NCBI GenBank assembly: GCA_002293535.1
Contig: DBDK01000008.1
Coordinates: 186,001 to 250,000 of the forward strand
DNA: 64,000 nucleotides
Direction of reading: 5' to 3'
From: Alistipes sp. UBA934
GTDB lineage: Bacteria > Bacteroidota > Bacteroidia > Bacteroidales > Rikenellaceae
The notes beneath the pieces were generated by a model. It did not search any database. It saw nothing but the letters and a program-made list of their open reading frames with translations, and had not been told where the DNA came from. Made by a program: the position numbers and the translations under genes. This document shows positions 49,989 through 59,377 of this stretch, in pieces (positions within the stretch are counted from its first letter, which is position 1; every line of letters starts with the position of its first letter).

Positions 49989-52631
49989 CAGCCTCACGAA
50001 AAGTTTCAAAGCCTCTGTAATTACGAGCGGGGCAACGGATAGGCAGATGACCCAAATCCATTCGTTCCAACCCAAGTTGGAGACGTGGAATATGTGTTTG
50101 AGCGCGGGAACTTCGAGCACAACCCACATCATAGCCGAAACTACGATGAGCGCACCCCACAGCCACAGGTTATTGAACATCTTGCGGAACGCAGAAGCAC
50201 GAGTCGAACGAACCCCAAGCAAGAGCATCATCTGAGAGAAAGCCAGCACGGCAAACGTCATAGTGTGGGCGTGATCAGGGCTTGTTAAAATGCCTATACG
50301 ATTGGCGATCAGCGATAAACCGCCGATCATCATCCCCTGCAAAACAACGCGAGCGGCGAAAGGCCCGGTCATAATCCCACGGCGCGAATCCACGGGCGGG
50401 CGTTGCATAATACCCTCCACGGGCGGATCGACACTCAGGGCGAGCGCTGGCAGCGAGTCTGTGACGAGATTTATCCAAAGAATGTGAATCGGCAGAAGCG
50501 GCGTATCCCAATTGAGCAACACGGCAACAAGCAAAACGAGGATCTCACCGATATTGGTAGAGAGCAGGAATGATATGACCTTCAGGATGTTATCATAAAT
50601 GCTGCGTCCTTCTTCGACCGACGTTACTATGGTTGCAAAATTATCGTCGGCCAACACTACATCTGCCGATTCCTTGCTCACGTCGGTGCCCGTAATGCCC
50701 ATCGCGACACCTATGTCAGCCAGTTTGAGCGCCGGAGCATCGTTCACCCCGTCGCCGGTCATAGCAACAATCTTTCCGTTAGTCTGAAACGCTTTGACAA
50801 TACGCACTTTATGCTCCGGCGCTACGCGTGCGTAAACCGAAATTCGATCCACCGCTACCAGTAGTTGCTCGTCGGTCATTTTCGCGAGTTCAACGCCGGT
50901 TATTGCCTCATCGCCCTCTCGCATAATCCCAAGTGTACGTGCAATTGCCACGGCAGTGATTTTGTGGTCACCCGTTATCATCACCGGCTTGATGCCTGCC
51001 TCTCTGCAAGTCGCCACGGCCACCCGAACTTCATCACGCGGAGGGTCGATCATTCCAAGCAATCCGACAAAAACAAGATTTCGCTCAAGGGTCTCAGTGG
51101 AAACCCTCGTCGGCACGGCGTCGATCTCATCCATACCAACAGCCAAAACGCGCAACGCATCCTCGGCCATCGATACATTCACGCGGCGAATCTCGTCACG
51201 GTCGGCCTCAGTTAGATCACGGGCAGTGCCATTACACAGGATACGGGTACAACGGGCCAGCAACTCGTCCGTACCGCCCTTGACAGCTATCAAGTGAGGC
51301 TTCCCAGGCTGAGAGTGCAGCGTAGACATCATCTTGCGCTCCGAGTCGAACGGCACTTCGGCCACCCGCGGCATACGCCCCTCCAGCGCCTCTTTACTCA
51401 TCCCATATTTCAATCCCAAGTCCAGCATCGCAATTTCGGTAGGATCGCCCACTACTTCACGCGTCACACCTGAGCCAGAAACTCGCGCATCGTTGGCCAA
51501 AATAGAATAGGTCGCCAATGGCTCGAACTCACTAAAATCCTCCACAGAAAGCGTCCCGACATCCTGTGGGTCGGCAGCGCCCGCCATCCAAACCTTCACG
51601 ACGGTCATTCGGTTGCGTGTCAGCGTACCGGTTTTGTCGGAACATATAACCTGCGTGCTGCCGAGCGTTTCCACCGAAGGCAGGCGCCGCACGATCGCAT
51701 TTTTCTTCACAAGTCGTTGAACACCAACGGCTAACACGACCGTAGCCACAGCAGGCAGACCTTCCGGGATAGCCGCCACGGCCAACGAAACAGCCGTCAT
51801 AAACATCTCCAACCACTCTTTGCCATACAAAACGCCAACGGCAAATATCACAATGCAAATGATCAGCGCCGCGATAGCCAGCGTGCGACCCAACTTGTCT
51901 AACTTCTCTTGCAGCGGAGTTTTGGTGTTTGGAACACTTTGGATCATCGAGGCGATGCGCCCCACCTCGGAGTTCATACCGGTGGCTACAACGATCCCAC
52001 GACCGCGACCATAACTAACCGATGTCGAACCAAACGCCATATCGAGCCTGTCACCCAGCGGCACCTCGCCGTAGATTACCTCGATCGACTTTTCCACCGG
52101 CACACTCTCGCCCGTGAGTGCCGCCTCCTCTATCTTAAGATTCGCAGCCTCCGTAAGGCGCAGATCCGCCGGTACCGCATCGCCCGTTTCCAGCACCACA
52201 ACATCTCCCGGCACCAACTCGCGCGAAGACACAACCAAAACCCGCCCACCGCGTACAACTTTACAATGGGGCGAGGCTAGTTTCTCCAGCGCCTCCAGTG
52301 CCTTCTCGGCCTTAGCCTCCTGTGCAGTACCTATTATAGCATTAATCAGAACGATGGCCAGAATAATGATCGCATCCGTAAAACCCTCGTTATGCAGATA
52401 ACCGATAACACCAGACACTCCGGCAGCCACGATCAGCACGATGATCATAAAACTTTTGAACTGCGACAGGAATTTCCCAATCAAAGATGAGTGCTTCGCC
52501 CTGGTAAATTCGTTCCAACCGCTCTCACCACGCCGACGTTCCACGTCTTCAATGGAAAGCCCCTGCAATGGATCCACGCTTAGTTGCTCAGCTGTCTGTG
52601 CAACTGTCAAATTATAGTAATTTTTGTTCAT
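49977..52631 (-). CDS. Calcium-translocating P-type ATPase (PMCA/SERCA-like, P2 type)
   Basis: 884 residues. Cation ATPase N-terminal domain, TGES (173-176), PEGLP (289-293) in membrane segment 4, phosphorylated Asp332 in DKTGTLT, K-G-G nucleotide site, and T-G-D-G-V-N-D-A-P. About ten membrane segments. PEGLP and the lack of heavy-metal domains point to Ca2+ export; Mn2+ is possible. The leader is about 40 bases from a TATTTTTG box at 52673. Confidence 0.94.
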   Translation of the reverse strand: MNKNYYNLTVAQTAEQLSVDPLQGLSIEDVERRRGESGWNEFTRAKHSSLIGKFLSQFKSFMIIVLIVAAGVSGVIGYLHNEGFTDAIIILAIVLINAIIGTAQEAKAEKALEALEKLASPHCKVVRGGRVLVVSSRELVPGDVVVLETGDAVPADLRLTEAANLKIEEAALTGESVPVEKSIEVIYGEVPLGDRLDMAFGSTSVSYGRGRGIVVATGMNSEVGRIASMIQSVPNTKTPLQEKLDKLGRTLAIAALIICIVIFAVGVLYGKEWLEMFMTAVSLAVAAIPEGLPAVATVVLAVGVQRLVKKNAIVRRLPSVETLGSTQVICSDKTGTLTRNRMTVVKVWMAGAADPQDVGTLSVEDFSEFEPLATYSILANDARVSGSGVTREVVGDPTEIAMLDLGLKYGMSKEALEGRMPRVAEVPFDSERKMMSTLHSQPGKPHLIAVKGGTDELLARCTRILCNGTARDLTEADRDEIRRVNVSMAEDALRVLAVGMDEIDAVPTRVSTETLERNLVFVGLLGMIDPPRDEVRVAVATCREAGIKPVMITGDHKITAVAIARTLGIMREGDEAITGVELAKMTDEQLLVAVDRISVYARVAPEHKVRIVKAFQTNGKIVAMTGDGVNDAPALKLADIGVAMGITGTDVSKESADVVLADDNFATIVTSVEEGRSIYDNILKVISFLLSTNIGEILVLLVAVLLNWDTPLLPIHILWINLVTDSLPALALSVDPPVEGIMQRPPVDSRRGIMTGPFAARVVLQGMMIGGLSLIANRIGILTSPDHAHTMTFAVLAFSQMMLLLGVRSTRASAFRKMFNNLWLWGALIVVSAMMWVVLEVPALKHIFHVSNLGWNEWIWVICLSVAPLVITEALKLFVRLLKR

Positions 52632-52672
52632 AGATTTTTGGTCTGTTATTTGTACTACAGCAACTCACAAAC

Positions 52673-52680
52673 CAAAAATA
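52673..52680 (-). promoter_or_regulatory. Promoter box for the P-type ATPase (TATTTTTG)
   Basis: TATTTTTG on the minus strand, 41 bases before the ATG at 52631. No upstream TTG at the standard spacing. Confidence 0.45.
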
Positions 52681-52710
52681 CACTTTAATTAATAATAAAG
52701 CTAAACGATT

Positions 52711-54177
52711 ATGAAAAAAATTTTACTTTTTACCATTGCAAGCGTTATAGCATTGATAGCAACCACCTCTTGTATTAAGAACGACGATCCTGATCCGGAG
52801 CCCACCTACTACACAGTACTCTTCGACACTCAGGGTGGCTCCGCCGTCAAATCGGAACAGGTCTTAGCCGGTGGACACGCAACCCGTCCCCCCGCCAACC
52901 CTACAAAACTGGGCTATCTGTTTGCCAACTGGTACAGGGACAGAGCGGGAACCGTTCTGTGGGACTTTGCCAACGACGTGGTTAATTCCAATGTGACGAT
53001 CCACGCTAAATGGAACCTCGATGACGATGGAGAGTTGGCCGGTTTGTTGAGCGAACTCGAAAACGGCATTGCAGTTGGCGATGCTCTAAGTATGTATGAT
53101 TACACTACCGCTTCGTGGGATCCGTTTGCCGATGCCCTTGCAGAAGCAAAGACTGTTTTTGCCGACGGAAACTCTACTGCTGCCGATGTGCAGGAAGCCA
53201 TAGACAAATTGCAAGATGCATACGACAAGCTCGTTCCCATCAAGTCGAGTGGTGGAACAAGCTCTAAAAACGCTCTTGAAGCAGCCATTACTGTTGCCGA
53301 AGCCCTTCCTTCTTATGCATACACCAGCGCTTCGTGGATGGCTTTGGAGGAAGCGCTCGCTGCCGCCGAAGGTGTCGATGCAAACCCTAACGCAACCCAA
53401 GCTGACGTTGATAATGCTCTGGAAGCACTCAATCAAGCAGTGGAAGGCCTCGTGCCGAACTCCTCCGGTGGTGGCACTGGAGGCGGGACGACCCCTCCTG
53501 ACAAGGCTCAGTTAAATGCACGCATCTCTGCAGCAGGAGCCTATGTCGAAGCAGACTACACTGCCGCATCGTGGATGAATTTTGAAACCGCCCTCGCCGC
53601 CGCCCAAAAAATATCAGTAGATCCGACAGCTTCTCAAGCCGAGATCAATGCAGCACTCGGTAATCTGAACAAAGCTATTGCGGGATTGGATCACGTCACT
53701 ATCAGTGATCCTGGCACCGATCCCAATGTGGACAGAAGCGCCCTCGGATCATTTATTACGGATTCTGACAAACTCGTTCAAAACGACTATACTACCGACA
53801 GCTGGGCTACTTTCGCGCAGGCTCTCAACGCCGCTAAACAAGTATATAATAACACCAATTCTACTCAGACTCAAGTAGATGACGCTTATGCAACACTTCA
53901 AACTGCCGTCAATGATTTGGTTCACGCTCAGGATTCGGGCTTGGTTCGCGATCTAATCAATCAGCTTACCTCTTTGGTTAATTCGCTACCCAGCGCCAGT
54001 ATGATCAAGAGCAATCCGTTGCTCGTTGCCACCACGATTCCCGTTGCGATTCTGGCCGATACGGTTCGCGACCAACTCAATCCGCTACTGGGCGGCGTGG
54101 ACAACACCGTTGTAGACGGACTTAACAGAACTCTCGATGGAATACTTCAAGCGTTGGGTCTCACAAGTTTGATCTAA
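52711..54177 (+). CDS. InlB-B repeat and FIVAR-repeat lipoprotein
   Basis: 488 residues; lipoprotein signal ends TTSC (Cys21). Residues 33-102 are a Listeria-Bacteroides (InlB-B) repeat: V-L-F-D-T-Q-G-G-S to V-T-I-H-A-K-W. Four FIVAR-type three-helix repeats follow (about 108-178, 186-255, 268-336, 348-415), each with Y-T-x-A/D-S-W and ending in A-V/I-x-x-L. Ser/Gly-rich spacers separate them. The last 70 residues contain a hydrophobic stretch without repeats. Such proteins are surface-anchored and may bind glycans or proteins. A terminator follows. Confidence 0.88.
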   Translation: MKKILLFTIASVIALIATTSCIKNDDPDPEPTYYTVLFDTQGGSAVKSEQVLAGGHATRPPANPTKLGYLFANWYRDRAGTVLWDFANDVVNSNVTIHAKWNLDDDGELAGLLSELENGIAVGDALSMYDYTTASWDPFADALAEAKTVFADGNSTAADVQEAIDKLQDAYDKLVPIKSSGGTSSKNALEAAITVAEALPSYAYTSASWMALEEALAAAEGVDANPNATQADVDNALEALNQAVEGLVPNSSGGGTGGGTTPPDKAQLNARISAAGAYVEADYTAASWMNFETALAAAQKISVDPTASQAEINAALGNLNKAIAGLDHVTISDPGTDPNVDRSALGSFITDSDKLVQNDYTTDSWATFAQALNAAKQVYNNTNSTQTQVDDAYATLQTAVNDLVHAQDSGLVRDLINQLTSLVNSLPSASMIKSNPLLVATTIPVAILADTVRDQLNPLLGGVDNTVVDGLNRTLDGILQALGLTSLI

Positions 54178-54198
54178 CTACATATTCTATTTATACAG

Positions 54199-54231
54199 CA
54201 TCGGCGGGCTCATTGCTTGCCGATGTTTTTT
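54199..54231 (+). terminator. Rho-independent terminator
   Basis: CATCGGCGGGC pairs with GCTTGCCGATG (two G-T wobbles), loop TCATT, followed by seven T. It ends the FIVAR gene transcript, and its 3' half also holds the TTG element of the next promoter. Confidence 0.88.
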
Positions 54232-54234
54232 TAT

Positions 54235-54242
54235 TACCTTTG
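54235..54242 (+). promoter_or_regulatory. Promoter box for the radical SAM operon (TACCTTTG)
   Basis: TACCTTTG with a TTG at 54213-54215 (19-base spacer) inside the preceding terminator. The ATG at 54251 follows after eight bases. Confidence 0.65.
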
Positions 54243-54250
54243 TGCTTAAT

Positions 54251-55027
54251 ATGACAGCGCTTTTCGGTGATATTATTTTCGGGCCGGTAAGGAGTCGGCG
54301 ATTGGGTATTTCGTTGGGAGTAAATTTGTTACCGGTAGTAAGTAAGCTTTGTAATTTCAACTGTATCTATTGCGAATGCGGATGGAATTCTGCTTTTCCC
54401 GCCTCTCGCTCCTTTAATTCCCGTTCCGAAGTCCGGCAACTTTTGGGCGAGCGGCTCCACGAAATGGCTGCTGCAGGAGAATGTCCCGACGTTATAACCT
54501 TCGCAGGCAATGGAGAGCCTACTACACATCCTGATTTTGAGGCGATTATCGACGACACTATTACCCTGCGCGACGAGATTTGTCCCTCGGCGAAAGTGTC
54601 GGTGCTCAGTAATGCTACAATGATCTCGCGTCCTGAAGTTTTTCGCGCACTTAACCGCGTGGATAATAATATTTTGAAGCTCGATTCGGTGTTCGACGAC
54701 ACGGTGCGCATATTGAATGATCCTGCCTCGCCGGCGTTTTCAGTCGCATCGGTCATTGAGGGAATGCGGAAATTCGAGGGTCGGCTCATAGTTCAAACAA
54801 TGTTTTTACGCGGTGAATATGCTGGCCATAAGATAGATAACACTACCGAAAAAGAAGTCTCGGCGTGGCTTTCTGCGCTGGCTGAAGTGCGGCCCGAAAA
54901 GGTGATGATCTACACGATCGACCGCGACACACCTGCCGAAAATCTGCAAAAAATACCTGCCGACGAGCTACAAGCTATAGCCGCAAGAGTCGAAGCATTC
55001 GGTATTCCTGTTTCTGTATCTGTTTAA
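54251..55027 (+). CDS. Radical SAM protein, COG0731-like
   Basis: 258 residues from the ATG at 54251; a GTG at 54242 overlaps the promoter box and is less likely. The N-terminus F-G-P-V-R-S-R-R-L-G-I-S-L-G-V-N is typical of COG0731 members, followed by the 4Fe-4S motif C-x3-C-x2-C (Cys34, Cys38, Cys41). A T-F-A-G-N-G-E-P-T-T-H-P segment supports SAM binding. Distantly like wyosine-type tRNA enzymes; the substrate here is not known. Followed 13 bases later by the DUF1080-PHP gene. Confidence 0.9.
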   Translation: MTALFGDIIFGPVRSRRLGISLGVNLLPVVSKLCNFNCIYCECGWNSAFPASRSFNSRSEVRQLLGERLHEMAAAGECPDVITFAGNGEPTTHPDFEAIIDDTITLRDEICPSAKVSVLSNATMISRPEVFRALNRVDNNILKLDSVFDDTVRILNDPASPAFSVASVIEGMRKFEGRLIVQTMFLRGEYAGHKIDNTTEKEVSAWLSALAEVRPEKVMIYTIDRDTPAENLQKIPADELQAIAARVEAFGIPVSVSV

Positions 55028-55040
55028 AAATCAAATAACT

Positions 55041-56459
55041 ATGACTCAAACAAAATCTCTCTCCCTGCTCGGTGCCCTGCTGGTGATTCTGCTCGCCTCC
55101 TGTACCCAGAATTCCCAAAAGTGGACTTCGATGATGCCCGACGCCGATTTTTCGAACTGGCGCGTGATCAATGACAAACCCGACGCCGCTGCCACCAAAG
55201 ACGAGATCGTCATTTCCGGCAACAAAGTGATGATTTGGGGCCCATCGGACGAAGCTCAGCCGCTGCCACTGGTTCGTAATTTCGTACTCTCGGCGCAAGT
55301 TTTCGTGGAACCCGAAACAGCTTCGTCGCTCTGGTTTCATCACGGCGAACAATATGGCTATGAGGTAATTATAGGTCCTAAGCGACTCGACGACAGCCAC
55401 CAAACAACAGGCAGTCTGAACAATGTTCGCAACGTTTTCAAAAGTTCGGCACCGAATGGCGAGTGGTTCGACCTCGAAGTGGCTGTTCGCGGAAAACAAA
55501 TTACCGTTAATATCAATAATATACCTGTTGTCGATTATGTCGAACCCACCGAACCTTATCGCATCTCCAAGGACATAGGGTGGCTTAGTGCAGGCACTTT
55601 TGTGATCGATTCCTGGGCCGGTACGACCCGTTTTCGCGATATGAAATTACAGCAACTACCTGACGAACTGTCTCCCACCCAAGCTGGCCGAACCGACGCA
55701 ATCGACGAGCGCACCGACCGTGTTATTCGCTTGCAACAAGCTGGTTTTCCGGTGATCGACTTCCACGTCCACCTCAAAGGCTGGAACAAAGAGCAGGCAC
55801 TGGAAAATTCGCGCCGAGTGGGGATTTTCTACGGTATCGCGCCCAACTGTGGAATCGGTTTTCCGCTCACCTCCGACGCTGACATTGACAAATTCTTGGA
55901 TACAACTCGCAACATATCAGCGTTTTTAGCTATGCAAGGCGAAGGTCGCGAATGGCCTATGACTTTCTCGGTCGCTTCGCGCGAAAAGTTCGATTATGTA
56001 TTCACCGACGCGCTCACCTTCACCGACCACAAGAATCGCCGGGTACGCTTATGGATTGATGATGAGGTGATTATAGACATTCCGCAGGAGCAATATATGG
56101 ACCTGATCGTCGAAAAAACTGTCGAGGTGATCCGTGACGAGCCGATCGACATTTTTGTCAATCCGTTCTTTCTACCCACCGCGATGATGGCGAATTACGA
56201 TACTTTTTGGACAGACGAACGAATTGCCAAGGTCATACAAACGCTTGTAGATAAAGGAGTTGCGCTTGAGATAAATGCACGCTATCGAATACCAAACGCC
56301 CGCACGATCAAGGCAGCAATGGAGGCCGGCGTGCCCCTCGCATTTGGCACCAACAACGCCGACCCGAACCTCGGTACGCTCGAATATTGTTTCGAGATGA
56401 TGGATGAGTGCGGAATCAGAGCCGAAAATATGTATTTCCCCAACCTCGATCGCCGATGA
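55041..56459 (+). CDS. Lipoprotein: DUF1080 domain fused to a PHP/amidohydrolase-like domain
   Basis: 472 residues; lipoprotein signal ends LASC (Cys21). Residues 25-205 fit DUF1080 (3-keto-disaccharide hydrolase / concanavalin-like fold; G-E-W-F-D-L-E-V and a V-D-Y-V-E-P-T strand). From about 230 to the end is a barrel with D-F-H-V-H, later N-P-F-F-L-P and a G-T-N-N-A-D-P-N segment, as in PHP or amidohydrolase-type metal enzymes. DUF1080 in other phyla acts on sugars, so a periplasmic carbohydrate role is possible. The combination is unusual to my knowledge. Overlaps the threonine aldolase gene by ATGA. Confidence 0.85.
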   Translation: MTQTKSLSLLGALLVILLASCTQNSQKWTSMMPDADFSNWRVINDKPDAAATKDEIVISGNKVMIWGPSDEAQPLPLVRNFVLSAQVFVEPETASSLWFHHGEQYGYEVIIGPKRLDDSHQTTGSLNNVRNVFKSSAPNGEWFDLEVAVRGKQITVNINNIPVVDYVEPTEPYRISKDIGWLSAGTFVIDSWAGTTRFRDMKLQQLPDELSPTQAGRTDAIDERTDRVIRLQQAGFPVIDFHVHLKGWNKEQALENSRRVGIFYGIAPNCGIGFPLTSDADIDKFLDTTRNISAFLAMQGEGREWPMTFSVASREKFDYVFTDALTFTDHKNRRVRLWIDDEVIIDIPQEQYMDLIVEKTVEVIRDEPIDIFVNPFFLPTAMMANYDTFWTDERIAKVIQTLVDKGVALEINARYRIPNARTIKAAMEAGVPLAFGTNNADPNLGTLEYCFEMMDECGIRAENMYFPNLDRR

Positions 56460-57466
56460 GAAGTTTCGCAAGCGACAATAATGCGAGTGTGCATCCGCTT
56501 GTTATGCAGGCAGTTACATATGCCAATAAGGATCACGCAGTGGGTTACGGAGCCGACGAATTCACGGCTGCAGCAACGACTCTTTTCAAGCGCGAATTCG
56601 GGCCGGAGGCAGAACCTTTCCTGGTTTTCAACGGCACGGGAGCCAATTCGATCGCCTTGCAAGCCATCACACGACCCTACAACAGTATAGTAAGTGCCTC
56701 GACAGCACATATTTACGTGGACGAATGCGGAGCTCCTGTCAAAATGACCGGATGTCAAATCACGCCGATTGAAACTCCAGACGGGAAGCTGACACCGCAA
56801 ATGATTGAGCCTCACCTGCATACACTCGGCATCGAGCACCATTCACAGCCCGGAGCAGTCTATATTTCACAAACCACGGAGCTGGGAACGGTATATACAA
56901 TCGACGAGGTGAAGGCGCTCGCCGACTTTGTACATAGCCACGGAATGCGATTTCATATGGACGGCGCACGGCTCTCAAATGCCTGTGCAGCAGCCGGTTG
57001 TACATTACGCGAAATGACGAGTGATGCCGGGGTGGACATCCTCAGTTTCGGAGGCACCAAGAACGGGATGATGATGGGTGAAGCCGTGGTGGCGCTTCGG
57101 GCAGATATTGCCGACGAGCTGAAATATATTCGCAAGCAGTCGGCACAATTGGCCTCGAAGATGCGTTACCTCGCTACGCAGTGGGTGCCCTATTTTGATG
57201 GTTTATGGCTTGATAACGCGCTGCACGCAAACAATATGGCGACACGATTGGCCGAAATTCTTGCGCGTATTCCCGGAGTCAAATTCACCCAAAAGGTCGA
57301 GAGTAACCAGATTTTTTGCATCCTACCCGCCGAAGTTTTGGCGCGCCTGCGTAAGCACTATTTTTTCTATATGTGGAACGAGGCGGCCGGCGAAGCGCGT
57401 TTCGTAACCAGCTGGGACACAACGACCGAAGACCTCGACGCCTTTTCTCAGATATTGTCGCTGTAA
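56456..57466 (+). CDS. Low-specificity L-threonine aldolase family protein
   Basis: 336 residues from the ATG at 56456 (ATGA overlap with the previous gene). PLP-dependent fold type I: F-A-S-D-N-N-A-S-V-H-P start, G-T-G-A-N-S, D-G-A-R-L-S-N, and the PLP lysine in F-G-G-T-K-N-G-M. Splits threonine or allo-threonine into glycine and acetaldehyde; some relatives act on other beta-hydroxy amino acids. Its end overlaps lysA by 19 bases. Confidence 0.92.
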   Translation: MRSFASDNNASVHPLVMQAVTYANKDHAVGYGADEFTAAATTLFKREFGPEAEPFLVFNGTGANSIALQAITRPYNSIVSASTAHIYVDECGAPVKMTGCQITPIETPDGKLTPQMIEPHLHTLGIEHHSQPGAVYISQTTELGTVYTIDEVKALADFVHSHGMRFHMDGARLSNACAAAGCTLREMTSDAGVDILSFGGTKNGMMMGEAVVALRADIADELKYIRKQSAQLASKMRYLATQWVPYFDGLWLDNALHANNMATRLAEILARIPGVKFTQKVESNQIFCILPAEVLARLRKHYFFYMWNEAAGEARFVTSWDTTTEDLDAFSQILSL

Positions 57467-58608
57467 ACCACTCGCGGTAGGTCGTGCATATTGTAACACG
57501 AAGCCATCGAAGCACCGTAAGCACCTGCAGATTTGATGGTTACAAGATCACCGCGCCGAAGTTCGGGCAAAAGACGATCGGTCGCAAAAATGTCCGCAGA
57601 CTCGCACACTGTGCCTGCTATTATATAAGGTATGCGCGATGAACCGGGGCGGGCGTCCAGATTCTCGATCTCGTGATAGGCTTCATAAAGCGCCGGACGG
57701 ATCAACTCGGACATACTGCCGTCGATGATGACCACCTGAGCGCCAGCCGAATTGATCTTATTGAACAAAACCCGCGAGATCAACTCGCCACACTGGGCTA
57801 CCATCGCACGACCGAGCTCAAAATGAGTCTCTACTCCACTGACTTTCAAATTATTACGGAACGCATCGAAATACGCCTTGAAATCGGGCATCGATTCGGT
57901 TTCGGGGCTATTATAATTGACCCCCAAGCCGCCTCCCATATTGAGATAAGTGAGCGGAAAACCCTTCTCGACGAACCATTCGACCAGCGAATTGACGCGA
58001 CGGCAAAACAACTCGAACACGTGCATATCGGTGATTTGCGATCCGATATGAAAGTGAAGTCCCTGAAAATCAAGGTTTTTATACGTTGCCAGATCCTCCG
58101 CCACCTGGTCTATCTCGCGATAAGAAATTCCGAACTTGCTGTCCGCCTGACCTGTAGAAATATGACGGTGGGTTTGCGGATCGACGTCGGGATTGATGCG
58201 CAGAGCAACGCGAGCTCGTTTGCCCATTTCGCCGGCTAACTCATTTATTATCTGCAGCTCTTGTAGCGATTCGCAGTTGAACGCACGGATGTCTTCGCTG
58301 ATTCCGAGACGAATTTCGGTGTCACTCTTACCCACTCCGGCGTAAACAATGCTATCGGCCGGAAAACCGAGTCGGCGAATAAGGCGTAACTCGTTGCCAC
58401 TCACGCAATCGATGCCGAATCCGCGAGCCAGAACGGCCTTTAAAATCCGCTCGTCGTTGTTGGCTTTGATTGCGTAATGGATCTTATAGCCATCGCGATC
58501 TGCCTCGTTTTTGATAGCGTCAAGAGTGGCGCCAAGTAGCTGCATATCATATAGATAGAACGGAGTCGGAATGCCGCGCAACTGCTCTTTTATAGTTCTT
58601 GATAACAT
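57448..58608 (-). CDS. lysA: Diaminopimelate decarboxylase
   Basis: 386 residues. Last step of lysine synthesis, in the cytoplasm. PLP-binding Lys48 in Y-A-I-K-A-N; then G-I-D-C-V-S-G-N-E-L, H-I-G-S-Q-I, and a C-terminal C-E-S-A-D-I-F segment, all as in LysA. TATTTTTG promoter box at 58631; the leader is 22 bases. The divergent neighbour at 58704 has an ACT domain of aspartokinase type, a hint that the two are functionally linked. Confidence 0.94.
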   Translation of the reverse strand: MLSRTIKEQLRGIPTPFYLYDMQLLGATLDAIKNEADRDGYKIHYAIKANNDERILKAVLARGFGIDCVSGNELRLIRRLGFPADSIVYAGVGKSDTEIRLGISEDIRAFNCESLQELQIINELAGEMGKRARVALRINPDVDPQTHRHISTGQADSKFGISYREIDQVAEDLATYKNLDFQGLHFHIGSQITDMHVFELFCRRVNSLVEWFVEKGFPLTYLNMGGGLGVNYNSPETESMPDFKAYFDAFRNNLKVSGVETHFELGRAMVAQCGELISRVLFNKINSAGAQVVIIDGSMSELIRPALYEAYHEIENLDARPGSSRIPYIIAGTVCESADIFATDRLLPELRRGDLVTIKSAGAYGASMASCYNMHDLPRVVYSDNI

Positions 58609-58630
58609 TGTCTATGTTTGTTTTGGTGTG

Positions 58631-58638
58631 CAAAAATA
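58631..58638 (-). promoter_or_regulatory. Promoter box for lysA (TATTTTTG)
   Basis: TATTTTTG on the minus strand, 22 bases before the ATG at 58608. No TTG at the usual upstream spacing. Confidence 0.5.
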
Positions 58639-58703
58639 TGTTGTTCTGTTTGTTTTTTTGACATTTTATTTGTTTTTTTGCAACAAACCCGCAAGATGTT
58701 AAA

Positions 58704-59372
58704 ATGCTAACGATTCCGATTGTTGTCGAAGAGGTGATCAAAAAGAAGCCTTTTCTGGAGGGTGCGCTGATAGAGGGGCTGATAAATCTGTCGGCGCTGG
58801 CGCGGCAGCTCAAACCCGAAATCGAGGGAAAACTCGGTAAGCCGGTCAATGAAAGTGCTGTCATAATGGCTCTAAACAGGCTTGTACCGCGCCTGCAACT
58901 CACTTCGACGATGAAATTCAGGCGCATAATTTCCGGCGTGGGTGACATAATCGTGCGCTCGAACCTTACCGATTTTACCTATAATAACACATCCACGCTC
59001 TACGGGCGACAAGAGGAGCTGTTGCGCGAAATTCACTCCGCAACTACCGCACAGGACATTCTGTGCACGTTTTCGCAAGGAATTTACGAGACCACGCTGG
59101 TCGTTTCGAGCTCGCTGGAGGAGATCGTGGAGCGGGTTTTCAGCAACGAAATGCTGGTTCTGAAGCGCTCGAATCTTTCGTCGATAACTGTAAAACTACC
59201 GCCCGAAAACACAGCTGTTCCGGGAGTTTACTACTACATTTTCAAGGAGTTAGCTTGGGACAACATAAACATCGCCGAGGTGATCTCGACCAGCAACGAA
59301 TTCACCGTGGTTGTGAGCGACGCCGACATCCACCGGGCATTTACGATACTAATGCAAGCAAAAAAAATATAG
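58704..59372 (+). CDS. ACT-domain protein next to lysA
   Basis: 222 residues, no signal peptide. Residues 1-75 are helical and may be a winged-helix-like or other alpha domain (V-V-E-E-V-I-K-K-K-P-F). The second half holds two ACT-like segments; the last (about 165-222: G-V-Y-Y-Y-I-F-K-E-L-A-W-D-N-I-N-I-A-E-V-I-S-T-S-N-E) closely follows the regulatory ACT domain of aspartokinase. ACT domains bind amino acids; the position divergent to lysA suggests a lysine- or aspartate-family sensor. No kinase domain is present. DNA binding is not proven. Confidence 0.75.
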   Translation: MLTIPIVVEEVIKKKPFLEGALIEGLINLSALARQLKPEIEGKLGKPVNESAVIMALNRLVPRLQLTSTMKFRRIISGVGDIIVRSNLTDFTYNNTSTLYGRQEELLREIHSATTAQDILCTFSQGIYETTLVVSSSLEEIVERVFSNEMLVLKRSNLSSITVKLPPENTAVPGVYYYIFKELAWDNINIAEVISTSNEFTVVVSDADIHRAFTILMQAKKI

Positions 59373-59377
59373 CTATT

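Noticed and set aside
58660..58703. Promoter box for the ACT-domain gene in the T-rich stretch
   Set aside because: Several TTTG-like words occur but none has TA at the right distance; too ambiguous to annotate.
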